DNA from: Pantoea sp. 1.19
GTDB taxonomy: Bacteria > Pseudomonadota > Gammaproteobacteria > Enterobacterales > Enterobacteriaceae
DNA: 64,000 nucleotides
NCBI RefSeq assembly: GCF_001922585.1
Contig: NZ_MRBS01000006.1
Location: 175,584 to 239,583 of the forward strand
Direction of reading: 5' to 3'
The notes under the pieces are model-generated. The model ran no database searches, was not told where the DNA came from, and saw nothing but the letters and a program-made list of their open reading frames with translations. The position numbers were made by a program, and so were the translations under genes. Below are positions 1-11,173 of the stretch, piece after piece (position 1 is the stretch's first letter; every line of letters starts with the position of its first letter).

Positions 1-145
1 TGACCGTCGCCTGGCTCATCGCCGGCGTCTCCACCTCCAGCACGCCGCGATCGGCAAAAAAGGCCCGGATATCGCGCAGGATCTTCGCGCGTTTTAAGAG
101 ATTGGCAATCGGGGCACTGGGTTGCCAACTGGCCGATTCGCTCAT
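1..145 (-). CDS. epmA: EF-P--(R)-beta-lysine ligase EpmA, 5' end only (partial)
   Basis: Only the first 48 codons are inside the window; the gene continues past base 1. The translation begins [20 protein letters not shown] and continues with [20 protein letters not shown], the characteristic start of EpmA (PoxA/GenX/YjeA), a class II lysyl-tRNA-synthetase-like enzyme without an anticodon-binding domain. EpmA attaches (R)-beta-lysine to the conserved lysine of elongation factor P in the cytoplasm. The target (efp) and the enzyme that makes beta-lysine (epmB) lie within 3 kb. In E. coli the frdABCD and ampC genes sit between epmA and blc; here only about 150 bp separate epmA from blc, which is divergent. 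Confidence 0.88.
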   Translation of the reverse strand, partial: MSESASWQPSAPIANLLKRAKILRDIRAFFADRGVLEVETPAMSQATV

Positions 146-297
146 GTTTCATACTCCGCAGTCATACAGGGGCAGGCAGTCTACCCGTTCATTTCCAGCC
201 AGACAATGGCTATCCGGTCGCCCGCGCGGCGCCGAAAATCCGCAGGCCGGCTCGAAGTGTCTATACTCTGACTAAGCCACTGAAAAGGAAAACTAAC

Positions 298-825
298 ATG
301 ACATTCTGGAAATTATTGATCGCCGCTGCCGGCTCTTTGCTCACCGTGGCCTGTTCGACCACGCCGCCCAAAGGGGTGAAGGTCATCTCGGATTTTGATA
401 GCCAGCGCTACCTCGGCCGCTGGTACGAAATCGCCCGGCTTAATCATCCGTTTGAGCGGGGCCTGGAGCAGGTGACTGCCACCTATAGTCCGCGCGACGA
501 CGGCGGTATTAAGGTGATCAATCGCGGCTACAACCCTAAAAAACAGACATGGAGCGAAAGCGAGGGCAAAGCCTACTTTACCGGTAAACCGAATGAAGGG
601 GCGCTTAAAGTCTCTTTCTTTGGCCCTTTCTACGGCGGCTACAACATCATCGCGCTGGATGATGACTATCAGCATGCGCTGATCTGCGGCCCGAATCGCG
701 ACTATTTGTGGATTCTGTCACGCACGCCACAGCTGGATGACAAGGTCAAAGCGGCACTGGTGGAGAAGGCGCGACAGCTGGATTTCCCGGTGGATACGTT
801 GATTTGGGTGAAACAGGCGGGTTAA
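298..825 (+). CDS. blc: Outer-membrane lipoprotein Blc (bacterial lipocalin)
   Basis: A 175-residue lipocalin, close to the 177 residues of E. coli Blc. Residues 1-18 form a lipoprotein signal with lipobox LTVAC, the acylated cysteine being Cys19. The lipocalin signature follows at about residues 40-55 (YLGRWYEIARLNHPFERG), and the rest fits the eight-stranded lipocalin barrel. Blc is anchored in the outer membrane, binds lysophospholipids and fatty acids and is linked to envelope stress and stationary phase in E. coli. The gene converges on ecnB; a GC-rich hairpin without a U-run (834-858) lies between the two 3' ends. The AAAGGAAAAC just upstream of the ATG is a good ribosome-binding site. 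Confidence 0.93.
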   Translation: MTFWKLLIAAAGSLLTVACSTTPPKGVKVISDFDSQRYLGRWYEIARLNHPFERGLEQVTATYSPRDDGGIKVINRGYNPKKQTWSESEGKAYFTGKPNEGALKVSFFGPFYGGYNIIALDDDYQHALICGPNRDYLWILSRTPQLDDKVKAALVEKARQLDFPVDTLIWVKQAG

Positions 826-866
826 GGTAATCAGCGGTACGGCACGCGGCCGTACCGCTAATCCCG

Positions 867-1001
867 TTACTGGGCGCTGCGCTGGATGGCTTCGCCGCCC
901 GCTTCCACATCCTGGCCTACGCCGCGCGTAGTGTTACAGGCAGACAGCAGGGATGAAAGTACCAGGGCAGAGAGCAGCGCGGCAATGGTCTTCTTATTCA
1001 T
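867..1001 (-). CDS. ecnB: Entericidin B lipoprotein
   Basis: A 44-residue lipoprotein. It begins [20 protein letters not shown], followed by the lipobox cysteine and [14 protein letters not shown], matching the entericidin family. Entericidin B is a small cell-envelope toxic lipoprotein, in E. coli linked to bacteriolysis in stationary phase and paired with the antidote EcnA. I see no ecnA on the efp side, so this is a solo ecnB. The ATG at 1001 is preferred over the in-frame ATG at 1007 because AAGGA lies 7 nt before the former and almost touches the latter. The blc-ecnB-efp order is that of E. coli. Confidence 0.88.
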   Translation of the reverse strand: MNKKTIAALLSALVLSSLLSACNTTRGVGQDVEAGGEAIQRSAQ

Positions 1002-1180
1002 AGTCATTTCCTTGTTGATGTACCGGATGTCTACAGCACTTTTAAATATAGACAGCTTTCAACAAGTCGCGCGGGGATGCGCAGAAAAAGCGGGGGCAGG
1101 GTCGGAATCTGTGACGGCATCCCGATCGCGCACGGCGCGATCGGGAGAGGGCCTGCGCCTTCCGGGCGGAAGGCAGCGGC

Positions 1181-1750
1181 TTATTTTACGCGAGAAACGT
1201 AAGAGCCACCGTCGCGAGTATCGACGCGGATCACTTCGCCAATCTGTACAAACAGCGGCACTTTGACTACCGCACCGGTGCTCAGGGTTGCCGGCTTACC
1301 GCCGGTACCGGCGGTATCGCCCTTCAGGCCTGGATCGGTTTCAATCACTTCGGCCTCGATGAAGTTCGGCGGCTGAATGGCGATAGGACGGCCGTCCCAC
1401 AGGGTGACGATACACTTCGCCTGGTCCTGCAGCCATTTCGCGTCATCACCCACCACTTTCGCTTCCACCTGGTGCTGCTCGTAGGTTTCCGGGTGCATAA
1501 AGTGGAAGAACTCTCCGTCGTTGTACAGGTAGTCCATGTTGGTATCTACCACGTCCGCGCCTTCCGCAGAGTCGGTCGATTTAAAGGTTTTTTCCACGCG
1601 GGAGCCGGTCAGCAGGCGACGCATTTTTACGCGTGCAAACGCCTGTCCTTTACCCGGTTTGACGAACTCGCTGGATTCGATGGCGTAAGGTTCGCCTTCA
1701 AACATGATTTTGAGACCGCCGCGAAAATCGTTGCTAGAATACGTTGCCAT
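1181..1750 (-). CDS. efp: Translation elongation factor P
   Basis: 189 residues, one longer than in E. coli. The N-terminal KOW-like domain carries the modified loop KPGKGQAF with Lys34, the residue that receives beta-lysine from EpmA. Two OB-fold domains follow, ending [12 protein letters not shown] binds ribosomes stalled on polyproline stretches and promotes peptide bond formation. The gene is divergent from epmB, with start codons 41 bp apart, so both promoters share this short space. With epmA at the left edge, the full modification pathway is clustered. Confidence 0.97.
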   Translation of the reverse strand: MATYSSNDFRGGLKIMFEGEPYAIESSEFVKPGKGQAFARVKMRRLLTGSRVEKTFKSTDSAEGADVVDTNMDYLYNDGEFFHFMHPETYEQHQVEAKVVGDDAKWLQDQAKCIVTLWDGRPIAIQPPNFIEAEVIETDPGLKGDTAGTGGKPATLSTGAVVKVPLFVQIGEVIRVDTRDGGSYVSRVK

Positions 1751-1791
1751 AAAGGCCCTCTACAATTGAATACTGGTACTTAGCCAAAAAA

Positions 1792-2820
1792 ATGGCAAAC
1801 ATTGTAACCCTAAATACCCCTGTCAGAGAAGATTGGTTGCAGCAACTTGCTGATGTCATCACCAATCCTGCTGAATTACTAAAGATTTTAGCACTCGACC
1901 ACGATGCCGAACTGGCCGCGGGCGGCGACGCACGCCGGCTTTTCGCCCTGCGCGTACCGCGCGCCTTTGTCGCCCGGATGACCCCGGGAAACCCGCACGA
2001 TCCCCTGCTACGTCAGGTGCTGACCGACCAGCAAGAGTTTATCACCACGCCCGGCTACAGCGCCGATCCGCTGGATGAACAGAGTAGCGCAGTGCCCGGA
2101 CTGCTGCACAAATATCGCAACCGCGCCCTGCTGCTGGTGAAGGGCGGCTGCGCGGTCAACTGCCGCTACTGTTTTCGTCGCCACTTTCCCTACGAAGATA
2201 ACCAGGGCAATAAACGCAACTGGCGCACCGCGCTGGCGTACATCGCTGCGCATCCTGAGCTGGATGAGATTATTTTTTCCGGCGGTGATCCGCTGATGGC
2301 CAAAGACAGCGAGCTGGACTGGCTGATAAGCGAACTGGAGCAGATCCCGCATCTGAAGCGGCTGCGTATCCACAGCCGACTGCCGGTGGTGATTCCGTCA
2401 CGGATCACCGACGGCCTGTGCCAACGGCTGGCGCAGTCGCGCCTGCAGGTGATCATGGTCAGCCATATTAATCACGCCCAGGAGATCGACGGGGCACTGA
2501 TCGCGGCGTTTGGCCAGTTGAAGCGGGCCGGCGTAACGCTATTGAATCAGAGCGTGCTGCTGCGCGGCATCAACGATTGTGCCGATACGCTGGCGGCGCT
2601 GAGTAACGCGCTATTTGATGCCGGTATTCTGCCCTACTACCTTCACGTACTGGACAAAGTGCAGGGCGCCGCCCACTTTTACGTTTCCGACGCCGAGGCG
2701 CGGGAGATCATGCGTGGGCTGCTGAGTCAGGTCTCCGGTTATCTGGTACCCACGCTGACGCGGGAAATTGGGGGCGAACCCAGTAAGACGCCCCTCGACC
2801 TGGCGCTGCGACAGCAGTGA
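1792..2820 (+). CDS. epmB: EF-P (R)-beta-lysylation protein EpmB (lysine 2,3-aminomutase)
   Basis: 342 residues, the usual length of YjeK/EpmB. It is a radical-SAM, PLP-dependent enzyme that converts (S)-alpha-lysine to (R)-beta-lysine for EF-P modification. The radical SAM motif CAVNCRYC places the cluster ligands at Cys120, Cys124 and Cys127. Lys332 in GGEPSKTPLDL near the C-terminus is the expected PLP lysine. It is divergent from efp and convergent with yjeI, with 23 bp between the stop codons. The start MANIVTLNTPVREDW matches the E. coli protein. Confidence 0.97.
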   Translation: MANIVTLNTPVREDWLQQLADVITNPAELLKILALDHDAELAAGGDARRLFALRVPRAFVARMTPGNPHDPLLRQVLTDQQEFITTPGYSADPLDEQSSAVPGLLHKYRNRALLLVKGGCAVNCRYCFRRHFPYEDNQGNKRNWRTALAYIAAHPELDEIIFSGGDPLMAKDSELDWLISELEQIPHLKRLRIHSRLPVVIPSRITDGLCQRLAQSRLQVIMVSHINHAQEIDGALIAAFGQLKRAGVTLLNQSVLLRGINDCADTLAALSNALFDAGILPYYLHVLDKVQGAAHFYVSDAEAREIMRGLLSQVSGYLVPTLTREIGGEPSKTPLDLALRQQ

Positions 2821-2843
2821 GTCTCAGGGCCCAGGATCAACGG

Positions 2844-3188
2844 TCAGGGACAGCGATAGACCAGGCCGGTCATCTTGCTGTCCAGCGGGGCGAAGCTGGA
2901 CCAGATATTTTCCGTTGGGCTGACCGCACCGTAAATCACATTGCCCCCCATCGCCGCCGCGCGATTGCGCAGGTCATTGGCCGCTCCGCGCAGTGAACTG
3001 CCCTCCCCACCCGCACCGGTAAACCAGTTGCTTTGCGAACCGGTCACCTCACCGAGCAGCTGGCACTGGCCGGCCGGCTTTTGGTCGGTAAAAGTGACGC
3101 GCTGACCCGCCGAGGTTAAGGTGTGATGGCTGCTGCAGCCCGCCAGCAACAGCGTCGCCAGAGAAAGCCCCATTAGTGAAATTCGCAT
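2844..3188 (-). CDS. yjeI: YjeI-like DUF4156 lipoprotein
   Basis: 114 residues from the ATG at 3188. The earlier in-frame start at 3266 is rejected: the later one has GAGGA at good spacing and directly begins a signal peptide, MRISLMGLSLATLLLAGCSS, with lipobox LLAGC. The mature part has two further cysteines, in AGQCQLLGEV and near the end at VYRCP, and a central AMGGNVIYGA typical of DUF4156. This E. coli neighbour (between epmB and groL) has no established function. It lies downstream of groEL on the same strand, but a strong terminator separates them. Confidence 0.85.
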   Translation of the reverse strand: MRISLMGLSLATLLLAGCSSHHTLTSAGQRVTFTDQKPAGQCQLLGEVTGSQSNWFTGAGGEGSSLRGAANDLRNRAAAMGGNVIYGAVSPTENIWSSFAPLDSKMTGLVYRCP

Positions 3189-3270
3189 GCTCGTCCTCGT
3201 TATCGTTATTTGTCTGCTGTTACTTATACCTGTTTCATCTGCAAAAGAAAAATTCCCACGCCGCAAAAAG

Positions 3271-3305
3271 AAAACGCCCCGACAGCATGGTGCTGTCGGG
3301 GCGTT
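3271..3305 (-). terminator. Rho-independent terminator of groES-groEL
   Basis: On the minus strand a 13-bp perfect stem (CGCCCCGACAGCA and its complement) closes a 3-nt loop and is followed by a T-rich tract (TTTTCTTTTT). It lies 40 bp after the groEL stop codon. Confidence 0.9.
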
Positions 3306-3344
3306 CAGGCGTTGGCCCCACCGTTAAGCGGGGCGCGCGGCGAC

Positions 3345-4997
<1,653 letters not shown>

Positions 4998-5040
4998 CTA
5001 TCCCTTAACTTGTTTCGATATGAGGTTGAACGGGGGAAAC

Positions 5041-5361
<321 letters not shown>

Positions 5362-5414
5362 TCAGTGTTTGGGGTAAAAGCCGGTCGCTGTGCGCGCCGG
5401 CGTTGTGGGAAGAG

Positions 5415-5443
5415 AGATAAGGACGGGAGCTATCGCTTTCAAG
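5415..5443 (-). promoter_or_regulatory. Putative sigma-32 (heat-shock) promoter of groES-groEL
   Basis: On the minus strand CTTGAAA (5437-5443) matches the sigma-32 -35 element. A C-rich CCTTATCT (5415-5422) sits 14 nt downstream as a fair match to CCCCATNT. The distance to groES (about 80 bp) suits a leader like that of E. coli groE. Confidence 0.65.
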
Positions 5444-5518
5444 GGCAAAAAATAATTTTTTTTTCTTCAGGTGCTACAAGGGGATATTCTGGGCCGTTGC
5501 CAGCTGCCGGCGAGAGGC

Positions 5519-5544
5519 AAAAAAAAGGCCGGACAGATCCGGCC
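5519..5544 (-). terminator. Rho-independent terminator of fxsA
   Basis: On the minus strand the stem GGCCGGA/TCCGGCC is followed by eight T residues. It lies 24 bp after the fxsA stop codon and upstream of the groE promoter. Confidence 0.85.
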
Positions 5545-5568
5545 CCTGACGTCGGCAACGGCGTTGCC

Positions 5569-6042
5569 TTAGCGATCGCGGCGGTCGTCCGCGTCGTCGC
5601 GCTGCGTCAGCCGTTCGCTATCGCGACGCTCGAATTCGCCCTCAAACACGTCGCCGCTGGCCGTGCCCCCCGCCGCGCCGCCGCGCCACACCCGCAGATG
5701 CGGCAGCAGCTTCAGCGTCAGGCGCTTCTGTACCGGCGGCAACAGCAGCAGTAACCCGAGGAAATCCGTAAAGAAACCGGGCAGCAGCAGCAGGAAGCCG
5801 GCCATCACCAGCGATACGCTCTTCACCATTTCAGCAGCCGGGCTCTCACCGCGCGCCATTTTTTCCTGCATCAGCATAAAATTTTTGATTCCCTGGTTTT
5901 TCACCAGCGAAATCCCCACCGCCGAGCTGAGGATCACCAGAATCAGCGTGACCAATACTCCCAGCACGTGCGCAACCTGGATAAACAGGGAAATCTCAAT
6001 CCAGGCCAGGACAAACATGATTGCAAACGGTAACCAGCGCAC
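5569..6042 (-). CDS. fxsA: FxsA family inner-membrane protein
   Basis: 157 residues, as in E. coli FxsA (158). Two or three hydrophobic segments are visible: residues 5-45 (a hairpin with conserved EISLFIQV) and about 75-103 (MAGFLLLLPGFFTDFLGLLL, the signature of the family). The C-terminal third is polar and arginine/aspartate-rich (ERRDSERLTQRDDADDRRDR) and cytoplasmic. In E. coli overexpression counteracts exclusion of phage T7 by F-plasmid PifA; the normal role is unclear. It is divergent from aspA and ends in its own terminator. Confidence 0.93.
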   Translation of the reverse strand: MRWLPFAIMFVLAWIEISLFIQVAHVLGVLVTLILVILSSAVGISLVKNQGIKNFMLMQEKMARGESPAAEMVKSVSLVMAGFLLLLPGFFTDFLGLLLLLPPVQKRLTLKLLPHLRVWRGGAAGGTASGDVFEGEFERRDSERLTQRDDADDRRDR

Positions 6043-6445
6043 CGCACTCTCCTCTTCAGTTGCCGTCGTGCGTATACCACGGCATAAATGGGTCAGTTTA
6101 CTCTGAAATGCAGTTATGGGCGCGTTTTGTCACTTTTTCAACCGCGCACCGGGAATAAATCGATTACCCTTAATTTTGCGAAGATGATCACATTTTGTTA
6201 ACGGAGTGGCCTCGTGAATTGTCAGGATAGTGATCTGGCTAGAGGCTTTTCTGGCATAACAGCATATGATCACGCTCGCCAGACTGATGCTGGTTAAAAT
6301 GTCGGCACTGGCACTCCACGACAACATAATCACCATTTGCTGACCGCAAATATTCGCGCACCATCCGGGCCGTCAACCCGCTCACGAGGCGCGCAAATAC
6401 GGCATAATGATGTGATGGCATAATCGCAATAACAAGAAGGTTCCC
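6043..6445. promoter_or_regulatory. fxsA-aspA divergent intergenic region (about 400 bp)
   Basis: No protein gene is convincing here. The right half is AT-richer and must carry the aspA promoter: -10-like TATAAT-related ATAAT and CATAAT strings occur at about 6404-6424, and AAGAAGG serves as ribosome-binding site 7 nt before the aspA ATG. The left half holds a CRP-like site (listed separately). In E. coli aspA is activated by CRP and FNR, so this long spacer is expected. Confidence 0.5.
6177..6192 (+). promoter_or_regulatory. Putative CRP site upstream of aspA/fxsA
   Basis: TGCGA-N6-TCACA matches the CRP consensus TGTGA-N6-TCACA at 9 of 10 core positions. It lies 254 bp before aspA and 135 bp before fxsA, so which promoter it serves is not clear from position alone. 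Confidence 0.45.
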
Positions 6446-7882
6446 ATGGCAAACAACATTCGTATCGAAGAAGACCTGTTAGGCATGCGTGAAGTCCCTG
6501 CGGACGCTTACTACGGTGTTCATACTCTGCGTGCGATTGAGAATTTCTACATCAGCAACAGCAAAATCAGCGATATCCCTGAGTTTGTGCGCGGCATGGT
6601 GATGGTAAAAAAAGCGGCGGCAATGGCCAACAAAGAGCTGCAAACCATTCCCCGCAATGTTGCTAACGCCATCATTCAGGCCTGTGATGAGGTGCTGAAT
6701 AACGGTAAATGCATGGATCAGTTCCCGGTGGACGTCTATCAGGGCGGCGCAGGCACGTCGGTCAACATGAATACCAACGAGGTGCTGGCTAACATCGGTC
6801 TGGAACTGATGGGACACCAGAAAGGGGAGTATCAGTTCCTCAATCCTAACGATCATGTGAATAAATGCCAGTCCACCAACGATGCCTATCCCACCGGTTT
6901 TCGCCTCGCCGTATACAGCTCGACGCTGAAGCTGCTCGACGGCATCAGCCAGCTGGGAGAAGGCTTTCAGCGTAAGGCAGAAGCCTTTGACAACATTCTG
7001 AAGATGGGCCGTACTCAGCTGCAGGACGCGGTACCGATGACCCTGGGCCAGGAGTTCCACGCCTTCAATGTGCTGCTGAACGAAGAAATCAAAAACATCA
7101 CCCGCACCGCAGAGCTGCTGCTGGAAGTCAACCTCGGCGCCACGGCGATCGGCACGCGTCTGAACACCCCGGACGGCTACCAGCAGCTGGCGGTGCAGAA
7201 GCTGGCGGAAGTGAGCAATCTGCCGGTTGTGCCGGCGGAGGATCTGATTGAAGCCACCTCGGACTGCGGCGCTTACGTGATGGTACACAGTGCGCTGAAG
7301 CGCCTGGCGGTCAAGCTGTCGAAAATTTGTAACGATCTGCGCCTGCTCTCCTCCGGCCCGCGCGCCGGCCTGAACGAAATTAACCTGCCAGAACTGCAGG
7401 CCGGCTCGTCGATCATGCCAGCCAAAGTGAACCCGGTGGTACCGGAGGTAGTCAATCAGGTCTGCTTCAAAGTGATCGGCAACGATTTGACCGTTACCAT
7501 GGCATCAGAGGCTGGCCAGCTGCAGCTGAACGTGATGGAGCCGGTGATCGGCCAGGCGCTGTTTGAATCCATCCACATTCTGACCAACGCCTGTTACAAT
7601 CTGCTGGAAAAATGTGTCAATGGCATCACCGCGAACAAGGCCGTTTGCGAAGCCTACGTGTTCAACTCCATCGGTATCGTGACCTATCTTAACCCGTACA
7701 TTGGTCATCACAACGGTGACATTGTCGGCAAAATTTGTGCGGAAACCGGTAAAAGCGTACGCGAAGTGGTGCTGGAGCGCGGCCTGCTGACCGAAGCGGA
7801 ACTGGACGATATTTTCTCCGTGGAGAACCTGAAGCATCCGGCTTATAAAGCCAAACGCTACACGGATGAAAACGAACAGTAA
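6446..7882 (+). CDS. aspA: Aspartate ammonia-lyase (aspartase)
   Basis: 478 residues, the E. coli length. It catalyses reversible L-aspartate to fumarate plus ammonia in the cytoplasm. The fumarase/aspartase signature [15 protein letters not shown] (about residues 317-331) holds the catalytic Ser loop, and TSVNMNTNE and [14 protein letters not shown] are the other two conserved regions of the superfamily. It is followed after a terminator by dcuA, the aspartate/fumarate transporter, as in E. coli. The frdABCD fumarate reductase genes that would use the fumarate anaerobically are not at their usual nearby place. Confidence 0.97.
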   Translation: MANNIRIEEDLLGMREVPADAYYGVHTLRAIENFYISNSKISDIPEFVRGMVMVKKAAAMANKELQTIPRNVANAIIQACDEVLNNGKCMDQFPVDVYQGGAGTSVNMNTNEVLANIGLELMGHQKGEYQFLNPNDHVNKCQSTNDAYPTGFRLAVYSSTLKLLDGISQLGEGFQRKAEAFDNILKMGRTQLQDAVPMTLGQEFHAFNVLLNEEIKNITRTAELLLEVNLGATAIGTRLNTPDGYQQLAVQKLAEVSNLPVVPAEDLIEATSDCGAYVMVHSALKRLAVKLSKICNDLRLLSSGPRAGLNEINLPELQAGSSIMPAKVNPVVPEVVNQVCFKVIGNDLTVTMASEAGQLQLNVMEPVIGQALFESIHILTNACYNLLEKCVNGITANKAVCEAYVFNSIGIVTYLNPYIGHHNGDIVGKICAETGKSVREVVLERGLLTEAELDDIFSVENLKHPAYKAKRYTDENEQ

Positions 7883-7905
7883 CCTGCTCGCCAGCTAGCC
7901 TCCTT

Positions 7906-7941
7906 AAGGCACGTCAGTTCCCTGAACGACGTGCCTTTTTT
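7906..7941 (+). terminator. Terminator between aspA and dcuA
   Basis: AAGGCACGTC pairs with GACGTGCCTT across a 10-nt partly self-pairing loop and runs into T6. It probably ends most aspA transcripts, leaving dcuA with partial read-through or its own promoter. Confidence 0.85.
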
Positions 7942-7968
7942 GTGTGTCTCTTTTTTGGGAGCCTGAAT

Positions 7969-9270
7969 ATGGTGGTGGTTGAGCTGGCGATCGTCCTGCT
8001 GGCAATTTATCTGGGTGCGCGACTGGGCGGCATCGGTATTGGTTTTGCCGGAGGACTCGGCGTGGGCGTGCTGACGCTGGGATGTGGTTTAGCACCGGGC
8101 GCGATCCCCTTTGACGTGATTGAAATTATCATGGCGGTGATCGCGGCCATTGCCGCGATGCAGGTAGCCGGCGGCATGGACTATCTGGTCAGCCTTGCCG
8201 AGCGCCTGCTGCGCCGCCATCCCCGCTATATTACGCTGCTGGCTCCGCTGGTCACGTACACGATGACCCTGCTGGCCGGAACGGGTCACACGGCGTTCTC
8301 GACCCTGCCGGTGATCGCCGAAGTCGCAAAAGAGCAGGGCATTCGCCCCTCACGACCGCTGTCGATCGCGGTCGTCGCGTCGCAAATTGCCATTACCGCT
8401 TCGCCCATTTCGGCGGCGGTAGTCTTTCTTGCCGCCCTGCTGGAGCCGCGCGGCGTCAGCTATCTTGCCCTGCTGGCCGTGGCCATCCCGGCTACCATGG
8501 CCGCGATTTTTATTGCGGCGCTGATCACTAACTTCCTCGGCAAAGAGCTGAAGGATGATCCCATTTGTCAGGCTCGACTGGCGCGCGGCGAAGTGACCCT
8601 GCGCGGCGCCAGCGTCTTCACCGGCAAGCCCGGCGCCAGGCGTGCCGTCCTGCTGTTTTTACTCGGTATCGTCGCCGTGGTGCTCTACGCCACCGCCATC
8701 AGCGATGCGGTTGGGCTGCTAAGCCACCCGGTTCTGCCGCGCAATGACGCCATCGTGGTGTTTATGCTGACCGTTGCCACGCTGATCTGCCTGACCTGTC
8801 GCATCGATACCGGTGACATTCTCTCGGCCGGTACGTTTAAATCCGGAATGAGCGCCTGTATCTGCGTTATGGGCGTCGCCTGGCTGGGCGATACCTTTGT
8901 GAAAGCCCACCTGAGCGATATCCAGGGAGTGGCCGGGCAGTGGCTCAGCGATTTCCCGTGGATGCTGGCGATCATTCTGTTTTTTGCATCGACCCTGCTC
9001 TATTCGCAGGCGGCCACCGCCAAAGCGCTGCTGCCCGCGGCGCTGATGCTGGGCGTGTCGCCGGTGACCGCCGTGGCCTCTTTTGCCGCGGTGTCTGCGC
9101 TGTTTGTACTGCCAACCTACCCGACGCTGCTGGCCGCCGTAGAGATGGACGATACCGGCTCTACCCGCATTGGCCGCTACGTGTTTAACCACCCCTTTTT
9201 AATTCCCGGCGTGTTAGCGATCGTACTGTCGGTACTGTTTGGTTTTGTCCTTGGCAATGTCATTTTGTAA
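7969..9270 (+). CDS. dcuA: C4-dicarboxylate transporter DcuA
   Basis: 433 residues from the ATG at 7969, exactly the E. coli DcuA length. GGGAG precedes it at good spacing, so the start at 7942 is rejected. The protein is hydrophobic throughout, about ten membrane segments, with Dcu-family motifs such as GARLGGIGIGFAGG near the N-terminus, AQIAITASPISAAVV-like VASQIAITASPISAAVVF, and FNHPFLIPG near the C-terminus. DcuA exchanges or takes up aspartate, fumarate, malate and succinate at the inner membrane and works with aspartase. In E. coli cutA follows; here dsbD follows directly. Confidence 0.95.
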   Translation: MVVVELAIVLLAIYLGARLGGIGIGFAGGLGVGVLTLGCGLAPGAIPFDVIEIIMAVIAAIAAMQVAGGMDYLVSLAERLLRRHPRYITLLAPLVTYTMTLLAGTGHTAFSTLPVIAEVAKEQGIRPSRPLSIAVVASQIAITASPISAAVVFLAALLEPRGVSYLALLAVAIPATMAAIFIAALITNFLGKELKDDPICQARLARGEVTLRGASVFTGKPGARRAVLLFLLGIVAVVLYATAISDAVGLLSHPVLPRNDAIVVFMLTVATLICLTCRIDTGDILSAGTFKSGMSACICVMGVAWLGDTFVKAHLSDIQGVAGQWLSDFPWMLAIILFFASTLLYSQAATAKALLPAALMLGVSPVTAVASFAAVSALFVLPTYPTLLAAVEMDDTGSTRIGRYVFNHPFLIPGVLAIVLSVLFGFVLGNVIL

Positions 9271-9396
9271 CACCTGTCGGCGACGCCGGGCTTTCACCAC
9301 CGCCCTCGCCGTGCAAAAATCACGCGCCCAATCCACGCCGCCCCGCCCGCGTTCACACGCCTGCCGGCGCTGGCGCCACATGGAGAGTAATGATCA

Positions 9397-11109
9397 ATGA
9401 CGACGCGCCTTCTTTCTCTGCTGTTCGGGCTGCTGATGCTGTTGGCCAGCGGTGCGCAGGCCTCGCTGTTTTCCCCCCCAGCGTCCGGCCAGTTCATACC
9501 CGCCAGCCAGGCGTTTGCTTTTGATTTCAGCCAACGGCAGCAGCAGCTCACGCTGAGCTGGCAAATTAAGCCGGGGTATTACCTCTATCGGCAGCAGCTA
9601 AAGCTGTCGGTAAAGGGCGCAACCCTCGCGCCCTATACCCTGCCTGCCGGCGAACCGCACAACGACGAGTTTTTTGGTCAAAGCGACATCTGGCGCGACG
9701 CGCTGACGGTGCCGCTGACCCTCACCGCCGCGCAGCCCGACGCAACGCTCACGGTCACCTGGCAGGGCTGCGCGGCGGCGGGTTTTTGCTATCCGCCGGA
9801 GACGCGGGAGGTGCCGCTTAGCGCACTCAGCGCGCCTCCGGCATCGCCGGCGGTGACTAACCCGCCCGCTCCTGCTGAAGCCGGGTCGGCAGCGCCCCTG
9901 CCTTTCTCACCGCTGTGGGCGCTGCTGATCGGAATCGGCGTTGCCTTCACCCCCTGCGTGCTACCAATGTATCCGCTGATCTCCAGCCTCATTCTGGGCG
10001 GCAACCGGCGCTATGGAGCGGTACGACTGTTTACGCTGGCAATGGTCTACGTGCAGGGGATGGCGCTGAGCTACACCCTGATGGGGCTGATCGTGGCTGC
10101 CGCTGGCCTGCGTTTTCAGGCGGCGCTACAGGCGCCGGCGGTGCTCATTGCGCTTTCCGTACTTTTCGTCCTGCTGGCGCTCTCCATGTTTGGGCTGTTT
10201 ACCCTGCAGCTGCCGGCCGGATTGCAAACCCGCCTGACGCTGTGGAGCAACCGTCAGCAGGGCGGCTCGCTGCCGGGAGTATTTCTGATGGGCGCGCTGG
10301 CCGGACTGATTTGCTCGCCCTGCACCACCGCGCCGCTCAGTGCCATTCTGCTGTATATCGCGCAGAGCGGCAATCTGGCCGCGGGCGCCGGTACGCTGTA
10401 TCTTTATGCGCTGGGCATGGGTCTGCCGCTGATTCTGGTGACGCTATTTGGGCATAAACTGCTGCCCAAAAGCGGCCCGTGGATGCAGACGGTCAAAGAG
10501 GGCTTTGGCTTCGTTATTCTCGCTCTGCCGGTCTTTTTGCTGGAGCGCATCGTCGGCGATCTCTGGGGCATGCGGCTTTGGAGCCTGCTGGCGGCGAGCT
10601 TTTTTATCTGGGCATTTATTCGTCTGCTTCCCGGTCGCCGCGGTCTGGTCCGTATTGTGCAGATGGCCTGCCTGCTGGCGGCCATCGTGGCGGCCAAACC
10701 GCTGCAGGAGTGGGCATTTGGCGCCCCCGCGGCCCAGCCGGCCGCCGCGTCCCTCAACTTTACGCGCATCAGCGACAGCGATGGGCTACGTGAGGCGCTG
10801 CAGCAGTCCGCGGGGCGTGTGACCATGCTGGATCTCTATGCCGACTGGTGTGTCGCCTGCAAAGCGTTTGAAAAATACACCTTCAGCGATCCCGGCGTGC
10901 AGGCGGCACTCGGCAACGTACAGCGGCTGCAGGCCGACGTTACCGCCAACAGCGCGGCCGACAGCGCGCTGCTGCGCCAGCTGGGGGTACCGGGCCTGCC
11001 TACCCTGCTGTTTTTTGATGCCCACGGTCAGGAGATCCCGCATGCGCGGGTCGCCGGCTTTATGGACGCCGAACAGTTTCAACGCCATTTGCAGAAAGTG
11101 CTCAGGTAA
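9397..11109 (+). CDS. dsbD: Thiol:disulfide interchange protein DsbD
   Basis: 570 residues (E. coli 565). A signal peptide (to about residue 23, ASGAQA) leads into the periplasmic alpha domain, where [14 protein letters not shown] carries the Cys pair. Eight membrane segments follow with the two transmembrane cysteines in [12 protein letters not shown] and [12 protein letters not shown]. The C-terminal thioredoxin-like gamma domain has the active site [12 protein letters not shown]. DsbD moves electrons from cytoplasmic thioredoxin to periplasmic DsbC, DsbG and CcmG. The latter matters for the c-type cytochrome encoded at 12569-13813. The leader between dcuA and dsbD is only 126 bp. Confidence 0.97.
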   Translation: MTTRLLSLLFGLLMLLASGAQASLFSPPASGQFIPASQAFAFDFSQRQQQLTLSWQIKPGYYLYRQQLKLSVKGATLAPYTLPAGEPHNDEFFGQSDIWRDALTVPLTLTAAQPDATLTVTWQGCAAAGFCYPPETREVPLSALSAPPASPAVTNPPAPAEAGSAAPLPFSPLWALLIGIGVAFTPCVLPMYPLISSLILGGNRRYGAVRLFTLAMVYVQGMALSYTLMGLIVAAAGLRFQAALQAPAVLIALSVLFVLLALSMFGLFTLQLPAGLQTRLTLWSNRQQGGSLPGVFLMGALAGLICSPCTTAPLSAILLYIAQSGNLAAGAGTLYLYALGMGLPLILVTLFGHKLLPKSGPWMQTVKEGFGFVILALPVFLLERIVGDLWGMRLWSLLAASFFIWAFIRLLPGRRGLVRIVQMACLLAAIVAAKPLQEWAFGAPAAQPAAASLNFTRISDSDGLREALQQSAGRVTMLDLYADWCVACKAFEKYTFSDPGVQAALGNVQRLQADVTANSAADSALLRQLGVPGLPTLLFFDAHGQEIPHARVAGFMDAEQFQRHLQKVLR

Positions 11110-11173
11110 GCAACACTGTTAGCTGTTTTTACGATGGTGTGGCGGGATCTGACACCCTCAGAAGGAGAAGAAA

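Noticed and set aside
6130..6421. Short minus-strand frames between fxsA and aspA
   Set aside because: No Shine-Dalgarno, no recognisable motif; the region is better explained as control DNA for aspA.
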